Of a stretch of DNA of 46,687 nt, positions 5,547 to 13,003 are shown piece by piece. A program made the translations under genes and the position numbers. The stretch's first letter is position 1, and each line of letters starts with the position of its first letter. This DNA is from a virus, in the IMG/VR virus record IMGVR_UViG_3300009008_000071, positions 1 through 46,687 of that record, one strand, 5' to 3'. The notes below the pieces were generated by a model. It had not been told where the DNA came from, did not search any database, and saw only the letters and a program-made list of their open reading frames with translations.

Positions 5547-6380
5547 ATGATAGAACGATTTGAAGAAGCTAAAAAGTTCTTTGAATCAAAAGATTTTCTT
5601 ATTGAGGATGACAAGTTGAAAGCCATCTTGGTTTCTATCAAGAATGGTTATCCTCTTTTGGCAGTTGGTCCAACGGGTAGTGGTAAGACACAATTTTTTA
5701 GTTTATTGAGCGAGTTTTTAGGTGGTAGTTTTGACTACTCATCTTTAAACGGCTCAATCACTATCCACGACTTAACGCAAGAGAGAATACTTGGTAAGAA
5801 TGGGTCTTTTGAAGAAAAAGATATGATTTTAGCGAAATGGTTAAGGAATGCTCAGAAAGGAATGAGTGTTCTACAATTGGATGAAGTTAACGCAGCGAAG
5901 CCTGAAACTTTGTTAGCACTACATCCAATAATGGATTTAAAGGGCGAGTTGAAGTTACCTTACACTGACGAAGTGCTAAAAGTTAACAAGAACGCAGTGT
6001 TAGTAATGTCCTGTAACGAGGGAGATGAATATTCTGGGATTAACGCTATGAATATGGCTTTCCAGAATAGGTATGTAAAAATACATTTTCCCTACATTCA
6101 AGGCGAGGAGTTAGCAACGTTATTGACACGTAAGACAAAAGTGCCAATGGAGATGACAACGGCAATTGTTGATACTTGGACTAAGTATATGGCAAGTAAG
6201 GATCCAGAGCAGCCAGTGATTTCTATCCGTATGTTGGAATATTGGTGTGAAATGTCTAAGGACTTGGGTCTTAAAGTAGCGGGACGCTTTACTTTTGCAG
6301 GATTGATTGCGAAAGATGAAGATGAACTTAACGAGATTCTTGAAGGTGACTTCTTTGTGAACTTGCCAAACGGAGGTTAA
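5547..6380 (+). CDS. MoxR/CobS-like AAA+ ATPase
   Basis: AAA+ ATPase of the MoxR/dynein-related type. Walker A GPTGSGKT (41-48), Walker B VLQLDE (108-113), sensor-1 Asn in VMSCNEGD (~157), and an arginine-finger candidate in FQNRYVKI (R175). Such ATPases work with a VWA-domain partner to remodel proteins or load metal ions (CobS with CobT, MoxR with CoxE-like proteins). The VWA partner is present 2 kb downstream at 8135, with zinc mini-genes between. GGGAGG precedes the ATG. Phages do carry CobS/CobT-like pairs, whose role is unresolved. Confidence 0.85.
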   Translation: MIERFEEAKKFFESKDFLIEDDKLKAILVSIKNGYPLLAVGPTGSGKTQFFSLLSEFLGGSFDYSSLNGSITIHDLTQERILGKNGSFEEKDMILAKWLRNAQKGMSVLQLDEVNAAKPETLLALHPIMDLKGELKLPYTDEVLKVNKNAVLVMSCNEGDEYSGINAMNMAFQNRYVKIHFPYIQGEELATLLTRKTKVPMEMTTAIVDTWTKYMASKDPEQPVISIRMLEYWCEMSKDLGLKVAGRFTFAGLIAKDEDELNEILEGDFFVNLPNGG

Positions 6381-6381
6381 A

Positions 6382-6540
6382 ATGAAAGCTAAAGCAAAAT
6401 ATGTTAAAGTTATGTGTTGTCCAGACTGTGGATTTAACAAAGGAGTTGAGGATGACAATGACGGAATGCCTGACAGGGATGACTTTCGTTATATGAACGA
6501 TAAAGTTGTTTGTCCTTGCGGGTGTGTATTCGAGGAATAA
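6382..6540 (+). CDS. Zinc-ribbon mini-protein (52 aa)
   Basis: CCPDC near residue 14 and CPCGC near residue 46 form a zinc ribbon around an acidic loop (EDDNDGMPDRDD). CGGAGGTTAAA overlaps the end of the ATPase gene and sets the start. It lies between the two halves of a putative ATPase/VWA machine and could be a substrate adaptor, but this is only positional. Confidence 0.65.
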   Translation: MKAKAKYVKVMCCPDCGFNKGVEDDNDGMPDRDDFRYMNDKVVCPCGCVFEE

Positions 6541-6541
6541 A

Positions 6542-6691
6542 ATGGAATGTGATTGTTGCAATAAATCAGTTAAGACCTTGTATAAAGATTTCCGTTTCAT
6601 TGACGGACTTTTTCAAGGCAAATGTTTAATGTGTGAGGATTGTATCCACTTAAATGATGTAGGAGTTTACAAAAAAGCAACGGAGGAATGA
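6542..6691 (+). CDS. Zinc-binding mini-protein (49 aa)
   Basis: CDCC at the N-terminus and CLMCEDC in the middle give four to five cysteines suited to one zinc. The start at 6542 immediately follows the previous stop, after CGAGGAATAA; an in-frame upstream start would overlap the previous gene. Its end carries the CGGAGG site of the next ATPase gene. Confidence 0.6.
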   Translation: MECDCCNKSVKTLYKDFRFIDGLFQGKCLMCEDCIHLNDVGVYKKATEE

Positions 6692-6692
6692 A

Positions 6693-7631
6693 ATGGCAGA
6701 AACGAAAACAGTGCATATCAAGTTTAACAACCCATACGTTGAACGGGCAGAACACTACGTTCGTATGGTGGGAATGAATGATATGCTTGGTTGCACTTTG
6801 ATTGGGCCGCCGGGTATGGGAAAGACGCACTTAGTCCAACATGTGCTGGATGATATGGGTGTTGAGTACAATACTTACGGTGGACACATCACTTTGGCTG
6901 AGATTTATGAGTATCTGTTTGAAAATTCAGATGCTTTAATCTTTTTTGATGATGTCAGTCAAGTGATTAACAAAACAGAGATAATGGAGATGCTCAAACA
7001 AGCTCTGAACTTGAGCGGGAAAGATAGAGTTCTACATTATCGGAGTAAAGGCGGAGTGTTAAGTCCTGGAGTTCCAAACAATTTTGTCTTCACAGGTAGG
7101 ATAATCTTTGCGTTCAATGCGATGGACAGGAACAATCCTAACGTTAAGGCAGTTATGGACAGGGCACCAATGGTAGAATTGAAGTATAGTAGAAAAGAAG
7201 TTCTTGAAGCGTTCTACAAAATTGCTGAGAATGAAGGTGGCGGTTTGATGGAACATGAGAAGTTAATTGTTGTGCGAGAAATTGAAGATTACACCGACAG
7301 CTCAATGGAAGTAAGTTTGCGTAAGCTGTTCATAGCGTTCAACATTTACAGAAGTTTCAAGAAATCTTTCGGAGATGGAAATTCTATTTGGGAAGCACAA
7401 GTCAGAGCATTGTTTGGTAAAAAGAAACAAAGCTGGATGAGAGAAATCATTGAAGAGTTGGTTGGTCTTAAAGGTAGAATACCACGAAAGCAACTAGCTA
7501 AAGAGATAGCTCTTAAGAAAGATATGAGTCCACGCAATGCACACCGAAAGATTGCTGAGTTTCTTGAATTAGAAGAAATTCATCAAAACAAGTTGAAAGG
7601 CGGAGACATAAGTCTTGAGCCGTTTAAGTAG
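6693..7631 (+). CDS. AAA+ ATPase with C-terminal winged-helix-like region
   Basis: P-loop ATPase: Walker A GPPGMGKT (38-45), Walker B LIFFDD (82-87), sensor-1 in IIFAFNAMD (~142), arginine-finger candidate R157 in VMDRAP. The last 60 residues (RIPRKQLAKEIALKKDMS...) look like a helix-turn-helix. Distinct from the MoxR protein: it could be a DNA-binding loader or a partition-type ATPase used in replication. Starts after CGGAGGAATGAA. Length 312 aa. No family name can be given with confidence. Confidence 0.8.
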   Translation: MAETKTVHIKFNNPYVERAEHYVRMVGMNDMLGCTLIGPPGMGKTHLVQHVLDDMGVEYNTYGGHITLAEIYEYLFENSDALIFFDDVSQVINKTEIMEMLKQALNLSGKDRVLHYRSKGGVLSPGVPNNFVFTGRIIFAFNAMDRNNPNVKAVMDRAPMVELKYSRKEVLEAFYKIAENEGGGLMEHEKLIVVREIEDYTDSSMEVSLRKLFIAFNIYRSFKKSFGDGNSIWEAQVRALFGKKKQSWMREIIEELVGLKGRIPRKQLAKEIALKKDMSPRNAHRKIAEFLELEEIHQNKLKGGDISLEPFK

Positions 7632-7645
7632 GGAGGTAAAATAAA

Positions 7646-7729
7646 ATGAAATGTGCAAATCCAGAATGTAAAGCAATGATTAAAGAGTATGATGAAATTT
7701 GTTCCGAATGTGGAACACGGGGGTATTAA
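7646..7729 (+). CDS. Minimal zinc ribbon (27 aa)
   Basis: Just a CANPEC ... CSECG pair of knuckles, the smallest zinc ribbon possible, with GGGAGGTAAAATAAA before the ATG. The frame ends one base before the next ATG. Resembles the isolated zinc ribbon found at the N-terminus of larger archaeal proteins. Confidence 0.55.
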   Translation: MKCANPECKAMIKEYDEICSECGTRGY

Positions 7730-7730
7730 A

Positions 7731-8009
7731 ATGGGATGTGGATGGAGAATGGTAATTCACGCAGGTGATATTCCAGAAGGAGTAGATACAAAACCTTTAT
7801 GGGAGTTGTTAAGTGGAATTGATGACAGTGGTGCCGAATGGGACGAATGGACAGAGATTTACTTTAATGCCTCATATGGTTTTAGTGTGAAAGCTTGGGC
7901 GGAAGCCAACAAAGATGTACTGAAAAAGTATCCTGGGTTGTGTCTTGACTTGTTTTGTGATGAAAGAGACCCAGATGAAAGCTTTGAAGTAGAAGAGGGT
8001 TGGAAATGA
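7731..8009 (+). CDS. Hypothetical acidic protein (92 aa)
   Basis: Unrecognised. Rich in Trp and Asp/Glu (WDEWTEIYFN, CDERDPDESFEVEEGWK), with three scattered cysteines. The start at 7731 follows ACGGGGG and directly follows the previous stop. It overlaps the next mini-gene by the ATGA pattern. No motif or membrane segment; may be a DNA-mimic-like acidic protein, which is speculation from composition only. Confidence 0.6.
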   Translation: MGCGWRMVIHAGDIPEGVDTKPLWELLSGIDDSGAEWDEWTEIYFNASYGFSVKAWAEANKDVLKKYPGLCLDLFCDERDPDESFEVEEGWK

Positions 8010-8125
8010 CTAAGTTCAGCGTAGAATTACACAGAGCACTTGATGATTGGTTCGAGATTAAAAAACATTTAACAAAAGAAATGTACGAATTTATCAAGAA
8101 AAGATGCAACTTGATTAACAAATAG
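8006..8125 (+). CDS. Mini-protein (39 aa)
   Basis: MTKFSVELHRALDDWFEIKK start, helical, basic C-terminus. Coupled to the previous gene through an ATGA overlap; the AGGAGG site of the VWA gene begins right after its stop. No family recognised. Confidence 0.5.
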   Translation: MTKFSVELHRALDDWFEIKKHLTKEMYEFIKKRCNLINK

Positions 8126-8134
8126 GAGGTAACA

Positions 8135-9880
8135 ATGGCAAAGTACAACCAGAAAACACTCAACGGTATCTATAAAAGGGTAGTTGGTGCAATGTCTGGT
8201 TTAAGCGACATTAATGTTGAGATTAACCCGCAAGTTAGTCCGCACTGGGATCCACAGGCAAGAACGATTCGAATGCCTTTAACAATTTCTTTTGCTGAGA
8301 ACGATGAAGAAGATTTCACGTTAGGTAGAGGAATTTGTGTGCACGAATCATCACACGTTTTGTTCTGTCCAGATTACGATGCGAAAACTAAGGATCAAGC
8401 GGAATGGTTCAACGTGTTGGCAGATTGTAACAATGAGTATAAAGTTACGGAGTTGTGGCCACACTTAAAAGAGCCGTTAAGTAACAAAACTCACACGTTG
8501 GTTAAGAAAAGACCAGAAGTGCTTAAATCCGATAACCCTTTCATGCAGGTACTGATGAGATGTGATAAGTTGTCAAACCTCAAGCCTGAATTTCCCCCAA
8601 ATTACAGTCCTAACCTCGTAGAATTTGTGGAGTCTGTCTCGCAGCAGTTCCACAAACAGGACATATATAGGGCCACTGGTAAAAAACTTATGGAGTTCAC
8701 CGATTGGGTGAACTCCCAGTGGTCTTCCCTCAAAAAAGAAGTTGAGGAAGAAATGGGAAAGAATGGTAACGGCAAGGTGTGCAAATTACAGAAAGAACTA
8801 GGTGATTTGATTAAAAACCGTGCTGGTAAAGAGGAAGTTGACGCTAAAAAGCAAGAGATTGAAGAAGCAAACAAGAAACCTGAGTGGTTTAAGGATGAAG
8901 TTGACAGAAGGATGGTCCGAGAAGCTGCTGGTGGTGACAAAAACTACAACGAATATTCCCTTGAAGAACTGAAAGAGATGTTAAAGAAAACTGAAGGGAG
9001 TGTTAAGGATGGTTCAGAAGGTGGTTGGGGTTGCAGTAACGGAAGCATAGATGATAAGGGAGTTGAACAGGTTGACCCTTATGATAATGAATGTGGAAGT
9101 GTACCACCCATACCTGACAAGTCCGAAGCATACGAGAATGGTAAGAAAATTAACAGAGCGTTGAGAAGAAAGATTAAGTTGCAAGAGGATTTTGAGAAGA
9201 GGCACAGAAGTGGTAGGCTTGATATGGCCGAAGTTCGCAGACAAGTAGGACAAATGGGACAGATTTACAAAGAGAATGTGTTTGAGAGAACAAACGATTT
9301 CACCCGGGGAGGGCAATGGGCAGTGGAAGTACTGTGCGATTGTTCAGGTTCTATGGGAACACAGAAGATGGCAAGAGCTAAACAAGCGTTGGCAACACTG
9401 GCATATGCACTTGACGGATTACCAAACGTGAAGTATGCGCTGACAGGGTTCAGTGAACACGGTGGCCCAATTGACATACAAGTCAAGAAGTTCAGTGAGA
9501 AGAAGTTAAACATACGGAAGCTTGACCTGCTACACGCTGATGGTGGAAATTGCGATGGGTTCAACATAAGGAGTGCAAGTAAAAGACTGACTAAGTTCAA
9601 GAACATGAGGAAAGTGTTAGTAGTGATAAGTGATGGGCAACCAGCTTATTGTGACGGAATAGATGACACTAAGAAATCTGTGCAGTTGGCAGAACACTTT
9701 GGGATTGGTGTGCTTGGGATAGGAATTCCTGGGTGTACTGAGAAGTCTCTGGCAGAGATATATCCAAAGAGGTATATGTTTGAGAACACTAAAGATTTAC
9801 ACAGGGACTTAACTAACTTAATCTTAGCAGAGTTAGGACAGAAAGACAAGGTTAAGTTGGTGAAAAGGAGGTGGGAATGA
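8135..9880 (+). CDS. CobT-like VWA protein with an N-terminal HExxH motif
   Basis: 581 aa. The N-terminal part holds HESSH (70-74), an HExxH zinc-protease signature, with a candidate third ligand in DCNNEYK (~101). The middle is a charged, helical linker. The C-terminal third is a von Willebrand A domain with an intact metal site DCSGS (D402, S404, S406) and a later VVISDGQP strand. Expected to pair with the MoxR/CobS-like ATPase at 5547: ATPase rings plus VWA partners remodel or metallate target proteins. The combination with a metallopeptidase-like motif suggests a target-processing machine. TAGGAGG lies 8 nt before the ATG. Confidence 0.85.
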   Translation: MAKYNQKTLNGIYKRVVGAMSGLSDINVEINPQVSPHWDPQARTIRMPLTISFAENDEEDFTLGRGICVHESSHVLFCPDYDAKTKDQAEWFNVLADCNNEYKVTELWPHLKEPLSNKTHTLVKKRPEVLKSDNPFMQVLMRCDKLSNLKPEFPPNYSPNLVEFVESVSQQFHKQDIYRATGKKLMEFTDWVNSQWSSLKKEVEEEMGKNGNGKVCKLQKELGDLIKNRAGKEEVDAKKQEIEEANKKPEWFKDEVDRRMVREAAGGDKNYNEYSLEELKEMLKKTEGSVKDGSEGGWGCSNGSIDDKGVEQVDPYDNECGSVPPIPDKSEAYENGKKINRALRRKIKLQEDFEKRHRSGRLDMAEVRRQVGQMGQIYKENVFERTNDFTRGGQWAVEVLCDCSGSMGTQKMARAKQALATLAYALDGLPNVKYALTGFSEHGGPIDIQVKKFSEKKLNIRKLDLLHADGGNCDGFNIRSASKRLTKFKNMRKVLVVISDGQPAYCDGIDDTKKSVQLAEHFGIGVLGIGIPGCTEKSLAEIYPKRYMFENTKDLHRDLTNLILAELGQKDKVKLVKRRWE

Positions 9881-10380
9881 TGAATGACTTAGTACCAATA
9901 CCAAATTTCAGAACAGAGAAAGAATTGCTTTTCGTCCTTTCTTGGGAACCACACCCTAAATTTTCTGAAGTGATAAAAACAATCAAAATTAAAAAAGTGA
10001 AGGAATTTGACCAAATAGTTAATCGGTTTAAACCAAGAGGGACCAAACAAAGGTGGCTCGTTTCAGATTTAATCCATGACCACGTGGGAAGATTTGTAAA
10101 ACATGGTAATTTAAGAGTAGAAACAAAACACAAATATATGTTATTCAGGTCTGTGATAATCAAAGAATCTTTCCTGAACTACACAAAATCAATCAAGTGG
10201 ACATGGAAAGATGATGAAAAGAAACTAACAGATGAAAATCTCAAAGTTCTTGAGGAATTGTTTAATATGAGCCCCTCTAATGAGGAAGAGATTGATAAAT
10301 ATCTCACAGAGTGGGCAAGAAGGTTAATGAGAGAGCCAATAGACAGAATAAAATCAGAGAAAGGGAAGAAAAAGAGGTGA
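9877..10380 (+). CDS. Hypothetical protein (167 aa)
   Basis: Unrecognised. Mixed alpha/beta N-terminal half (IPNFRTEKELLFVLSWEPH), Trp-rich middle and a very basic C-terminus (KSEKGKKKR). Start overlaps the stop of the VWA gene (ATGA) and follows AAGGAGGTGG, so it is the third or last member of the ATPase/VWA operon. Its 3' end overlaps the convergent gene at 10354 by 27 bp. Could be a nucleic-acid-binding partner. Confidence 0.6.
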   Translation: MMNDLVPIPNFRTEKELLFVLSWEPHPKFSEVIKTIKIKKVKEFDQIVNRFKPRGTKQRWLVSDLIHDHVGRFVKHGNLRVETKHKYMLFRSVIIKESFLNYTKSIKWTWKDDEKKLTDENLKVLEELFNMSPSNEEEIDKYLTEWARRLMREPIDRIKSEKGKKKR

Positions 10381-10599
10381 ACTAAAACTTCCCCCCTCTG
10401 ATTGAGCATTAATGTCCCTATATTCTTCAAGTGGTCCGTATTTGGTGCAGATGGTTTTGTCTTCCCAGTAAAAATGACATTCTTTACCAAAAGCATCCCA
10501 TTTGTCGCACCCTTTACAGACAGGACTATCTGCCATCTTCAATTGGTTCATCCCCAAATTGTAACCAAAATAACAACAATTCTTGTTTAAGGCATTCAA
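10354..10599 (-). CDS. Cysteine-rich small protein (up to 81 aa)
   Basis: Four cysteines in CKGC ... C ... C spacing (CKGCDKWDAFGKEC, then TICTKYG), a pattern of small Zn or Fe-S proteins. Start is unclear: 10599 gives 81 aa, 10551 or 10536 would avoid most of the overlap with the upstream gene, and 10536 keeps the whole cysteine domain. Last gene of the leftward transcript; its tail overlaps the convergent plus-strand gene. Confidence 0.55.
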   Translation of the reverse strand: MNALNKNCCYFGYNLGMNQLKMADSPVCKGCDKWDAFGKECHFYWEDKTICTKYGPLEEYRDINAQSEGGSFSSPLFLPFL

Positions 10600-10708
10600 G
10601 TTCAGTGATGACGTGGGCTAACTCTCCACGCCCATCAATGTCCTTGTAATCCTTGTAAACAGCTATCGCATCTCCAACTCTAGTTATTTGCAGATTCAAC
10701 TTTTGCAC
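10526..10708 (-). CDS. Small helical protein (60 aa)
   Basis: Unrecognised; MQKLNLQITRVGDAIAVYKD start, mostly helical with an acidic end. It overlaps its upstream neighbour by 29 nt and its downstream neighbour, a packing typical of this arm. No motif. Confidence 0.5.
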   Translation of the reverse strand: MQKLNLQITRVGDAIAVYKDYKDIDGRGELAHVITELECLKQELLLFWLQFGDEPIEDGR

Positions 10709-10979
10709 CCTCTTCTTTAGCTATTTCTTCTTTAATCTCTTCTTTAGCTTTTTCTTCTTCAGCAGCACGGATTTTCTCAGCTTGTTCTTTAGCTCCACTA
10801 AACTTTTCTTTCATTTCTTTAATACTTTCAAGCTGTTTACTTTGCTGTTCTTCCTGCTGTCCCATTTGAAGCAGTCTTCTCAAATACTCTTCTGCGTCAA
10901 ATTCTTCTTCAATACTCCGAGCAACGATAATTTTATCGCCCTCAACCCTAATGTCTATTTCATCTTTTTTTAGTTCCAT
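10680..10979 (-). CDS. Coiled-coil protein (99 aa)
   Basis: After a short beta-like N-terminus (DIRVEGDKIIVARSIEEEF), residues 30-99 are an uninterrupted charged helix rich in Glu, Lys and Gln with heptad-like spacing, a clear coiled coil. No cysteine. Could be an oligomerising partner of the DNA-binding protein encoded just upstream. Confidence 0.6.
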   Translation of the reverse strand: MELKKDEIDIRVEGDKIIVARSIEEEFDAEEYLRRLLQMGQQEEQQSKQLESIKEMKEKFSGAKEQAEKIRAAEEEKAKEEIKEEIAKEEGAKVESANN

Positions 10980-11169
10980 CTTCTGGACCTCCGTTTTTTA
11001 ATTTCACAAGATGAGTTTTCCCATCTATGATTATGTATATTAAACCGTACTTGTGCATCTGGTTGATTCTACGGTTTACGTTGGTTCGGTTAACTCCCAA
11101 TTCTCTCGCAATGAGTTTAACTGGAACCCAGCCGTTTCTCTTTCTCAATATTGTTGTTATGTTTAACAT
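10960..11169 (-). CDS. Winged-helix DNA-binding protein (~69 aa)
   Basis: Contains WVPVKLIARELGVNRTNVNR, a textbook helix-turn-helix with recognition helix, followed by INQMHKYGLIYIII and a wing (DGKTHLVKL). The frame is open further upstream (to 11241), but that part lies inside the nuclease gene; the ATG at 11169 gives a compact MarR/Lrp-like wing domain. Probably a transcription regulator of this arm. Confidence 0.65.
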   Translation of the reverse strand: MLNITTILRKRNGWVPVKLIARELGVNRTNVNRRINQMHKYGLIYIIIDGKTHLVKLKNGGPEDGTKKR

Positions 11170-11590
11170 ATGCAGCCAACATTCCTCGTATCCTGGAAGC
11201 TGCTTCTTTTCTGCCGTTACAAAAGATGACATCAATCCCATACTTAAATTTAAGAGTGTTAAGGATTTTGATTACCACATCACCACGCATCTTTGTAAAG
11301 TGTGATCCTTCAAAGTCCTTGTTAAGTATCTCTGTATAACTTCGCTCTACAATGATAGCAAAGTAATCCATCTCCAGAGCTCTCTCTAACTCTTTCTTAA
11401 ACCTTTTGTGTCCTACTCCTAATGATGAAAACAGGTCGTTTGGATTCTTTCTTTCAAACGCAATTTTGTCCTCATATCCTAAGATTGAATAATCACCTGT
11501 TTTTAGCGTAACGTACCGAACATCTTCCACCACTTTTGAACGTCTAAAATCTAAAGGTAATTGTTCCCTATTATCAATTACTATTATCAT
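11117..11590 (-). CDS. ERCC4-domain (XPF/Mus81-type) nuclease
   Basis: Structure-specific DNA endonuclease fold. MIIVIDNREQLP is the first strand with catalytic D6/E9; GDY at 32-34 and FERKNPNDL (45-53) complete the GD-Xn-ERK-X3-D signature (D33, E46, R47, K48, D52). At 157 aa it is the bare nuclease domain without the helicase or the HhH2 domain of cellular XPF, as in other viral ERCC4 nucleases. Likely processes branched replication or recombination intermediates. Family is typical of archaea and eukaryotes and supports an archaeal host. Confidence 0.88.
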   Translation of the reverse strand: MIIVIDNREQLPLDFRRSKVVEDVRYVTLKTGDYSILGYEDKIAFERKNPNDLFSSLGVGHKRFKKELERALEMDYFAIIVERSYTEILNKDFEGSHFTKMRGDVVIKILNTLKFKYGIDVIFCNGRKEAASRIRGMLAAYVKHNNNIEKEKRLGSS

Positions 11591-11720
11591 ACTCTTTTAT
11601 CAATCTCTTTAACTCCTTCTTTTCTTGTTTAAGCCATCCCTTTACTTTTAATATAAATATATTGTATTGTTTTATTCTTTTCTGTTTCCTTCTAATTAAC
11701 CAAAGTTTAAAATCAAACAT
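11574..11720 (-). CDS. Basic mini-protein (48 aa)
   Basis: MFDFKLWLIRRKQKRIKQYN start: strongly basic with aromatic residues, no cysteine. AAGGAGGT stands 7 nt upstream of the ATG, and the end overlaps the nuclease start, indicating coupling. May bind nucleic acid by charge. Confidence 0.55.
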   Translation of the reverse strand: MFDFKLWLIRRKQKRIKQYNIFILKVKGWLKQEKKELKRLIKEYDNSN

Positions 11721-11847
11721 CTACAGTACCTCCTTTGCTCCTTCTGAGCAATTCTGCTATTTCCTCTTTTGTCCCTCTTCCAACAAACTCAATATTATAC
11801 ATATCTCCTTCTGAAGAAGGTTCAACTTTCTTGATAGACAAGTTCAT
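11713..11847 (-). CDS. Mini-protein (44 aa)
   Basis: MNLSIKKVEPSSEGDMYNIE start; beta strand then helix (GTKEEIAELLRRSK), short and soluble. Its end carries the AAGGAGGT site of the next gene, and it overlaps that gene. Unrecognised. Confidence 0.5.
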   Translation of the reverse strand: MNLSIKKVEPSSEGDMYNIEFVGRGTKEEIAELLRRSKGGTVDV

Positions 11848-11980
11848 CTTTAACACCCCACGGCATACCTTTTAAACAAAACGGACAATCTTTGTCTCTC
11901 CAATTGTGAATTGCTATGGTAATCCCACAAGACACACAATCTGGATAATACTTATCTTCCTTATTATTTTGTATTAACAT
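11822..11980 (-). CDS. Zinc-ribbon mini-protein (52 aa)
   Basis: CVSC (15-18) and CPFC (32-35) with an IHNWRDK loop form a zinc ribbon close to those of rubredoxin-like nucleic-acid-binding proteins. Overlaps both neighbours. The genes from 11713 to 12134 overlap stepwise in alternate frames. Confidence 0.6.
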   Translation of the reverse strand: MLIQNNKEDKYYPDCVSCGITIAIHNWRDKDCPFCLKGMPWGVKDELVYQES

Positions 11981-12134
11981 CTTCAATCGCTGACCACCCC
12001 GGTGGTAACCTCTTCTTTTTTTTAGCCATCTCTTTCACCCCATACTTCTTTCTACATTTTAAACAAAAGTAAAAGTCCCCATCAAAGCTGGGGACAATTA
12101 CGTGTTTGCACTTAGTCAAGTTTTCTGACTTCAT
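11964..12134 (-). CDS. Zinc-finger-like basic mini-protein (56 aa)
   Basis: CKH ... CLKC (residues 9-11 and 24-27) suggest a C-H-C-C site; the C-terminal half is basic (MAKKKKRLPPGW). Overlaps the gene for the OB-fold-like protein at its 5' end and the zinc ribbon at its 3' end. Unknown role. Confidence 0.55.
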   Translation of the reverse strand: MKSENLTKCKHVIVPSFDGDFYFCLKCRKKYGVKEMAKKKKRLPPGWSAIEDVNTK

Positions 12135-12438
12135 ATTGTGTGTTCTTTGCGGTACCTGTTCTCTTCACAAAGATTTTCACCTCGTGTTCTGCGTTTTCCA
12201 AAATCGGTCTTAAGCCGACCAAAGCTCTAATTGAAGTTACGGTCCAAGTTTTTGGCGGTGAACACGGCTCTGCATTAAGCTCTAAAACGTCCATCACAAG
12301 GCCTGGCCTAAACTCGCCATCATCTCCCTTGAACGTTTCTTGTGGTTTCCAATTTGCCACTACCATATTGTACTCTACACCTTCTTCAATCTTGACGAAC
12401 GATCCGCCAAGCATTCCATCCCAATTTATTTCTCCCAT
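12112..12438 (-). CDS. Probable OB-fold ssDNA-binding protein (108 aa)
   Basis: Single domain beginning with INWDGMLGGSFVKIEEG, then VEYNMVVANWKPQETF, a TWTVTS strand, LRPILENAEHEVKIFVKRTG and a QYEVRKL end. The series of strands with conserved Trp and a final R-T-G...Y-V matches small viral proteins that I recall annotated as single-stranded DNA-binding or replication-associated OB-fold proteins. The location among nuclease and primase genes agrees. Assignment is by pattern only. Confidence 0.55.
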   Translation of the reverse strand: MGEINWDGMLGGSFVKIEEGVEYNMVVANWKPQETFKGDDGEFRPGLVMDVLELNAEPCSPPKTWTVTSIRALVGLRPILENAEHEVKIFVKRTGTAKNTQYEVRKLD

Positions 12439-12453
12439 TGTTTTACCTCTGGC

Positions 12454-12600
12454 TCACTTCTTTGAGTTCGCCTTCTGTTTACATTCCGGACATATATCCT
12501 TGTGCCGAATGAACGTGAAATAGTCTTGATACTCTTTGACTGTTGCGTTTTTGAAATATCTCATACAGATGTTGCAATGGACATTAACAATTTTTTTCAT
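12454..12600 (-). CDS. Zinc-ribbon protein (48 aa)
   Basis: CNIC (9-12) and CPEC (~38-41) around a helical middle (KEYQDYFTFIRHKD). AGGTG lies 5 nt before the ATG at 12600. The in-frame upstream extension to 12636 would overlap the previous gene further. Confidence 0.6.
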   Translation of the reverse strand: MKKIVNVHCNICMRYFKNATVKEYQDYFTFIRHKDICPECKQKANSKK

Positions 12601-12784
12601 AATTGCACCTGTACATAAACAACACGTCCTTTTCAATTGCCAAATAGTTTTCTAAGTCCAAATGAGGACAATATGAATCTATTCCTTTCTTAATTAAAGG
12701 GCAATATTTATCTTTAAGCCCCATAGTTGTTGGTTCTTTGGCAAACTCACCATCACAAATCCCTACTAAACTTTTGTCTGACAT
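12584..12784 (-). CDS. Cysteine-rich protein (66 aa)
   Basis: Five cysteines: C10, then CPLI and CPHL mid-way and C59/C66 at the end, a spacing seen in small Zn or Fe-S proteins rather than a classic ribbon. GAGGTTAAAAA precedes the ATG. Overlaps the next gene by 17 nt. Function unknown. Confidence 0.55.
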   Translation of the reverse strand: MSDKSLVGICDGEFAKEPTTMGLKDKYCPLIKKGIDSYCPHLDLENYLAIEKDVLFMYRCNYEKNC

Positions 12785-12828
12785 TTTTTAACCTCACATT
12801 TACACTCCTCTCCTTTACACTTGCACAT
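12766..12828 (-). CDS. Possible 20-aa Cys/Lys peptide
   Basis: MCKCKGEECKCEVKKCQTKV: five cysteines in 20 residues, metallothionein-like in composition. No ribosome site is evident before it and its sequence covers the Shine-Dalgarno site of the next gene, so it may be a non-coding artefact of a G/A-rich region. Confidence 0.25.
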   Translation of the reverse strand: MCKCKGEECKCEVKKCQTKV

Positions 12829-12844
12829 AAAAGAGTAAAGTGAC

Positions 12845-13003
12845 CTACTTTTTATCATTGCTTCGTAACTTATCTTCTTTGCCATTTTCCATTTGGTAAT
12901 GAATAATGCAATATCCATCAATTATTGAAGGCATCTTGCACTTTCTTCCTTTGTTTTCAAGGAATTGTTTGCACCTCTCATCATTGTCAATATTAAACCT
13001 CAT
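12845..13003 (-). CDS. Small zinc-binding protein, C...C...CxxxH type (52 aa)
   Basis: ERCKQFLENKGRKCKMPSI then GYCIIHY: the RCK-x-n-G-x-x-CK...YC-x-x-H pattern is that of short cysteine/histidine modules common in phage and mobile-element proteins. The start at 13003 overlaps the stop of the upstream gene; the longer frame to 13072 lies within that gene. Unknown role. Confidence 0.6.
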   Translation of the reverse strand: MRFNIDNDERCKQFLENKGRKCKMPSIIDGYCIIHYQMENGKEDKLRSNDKK

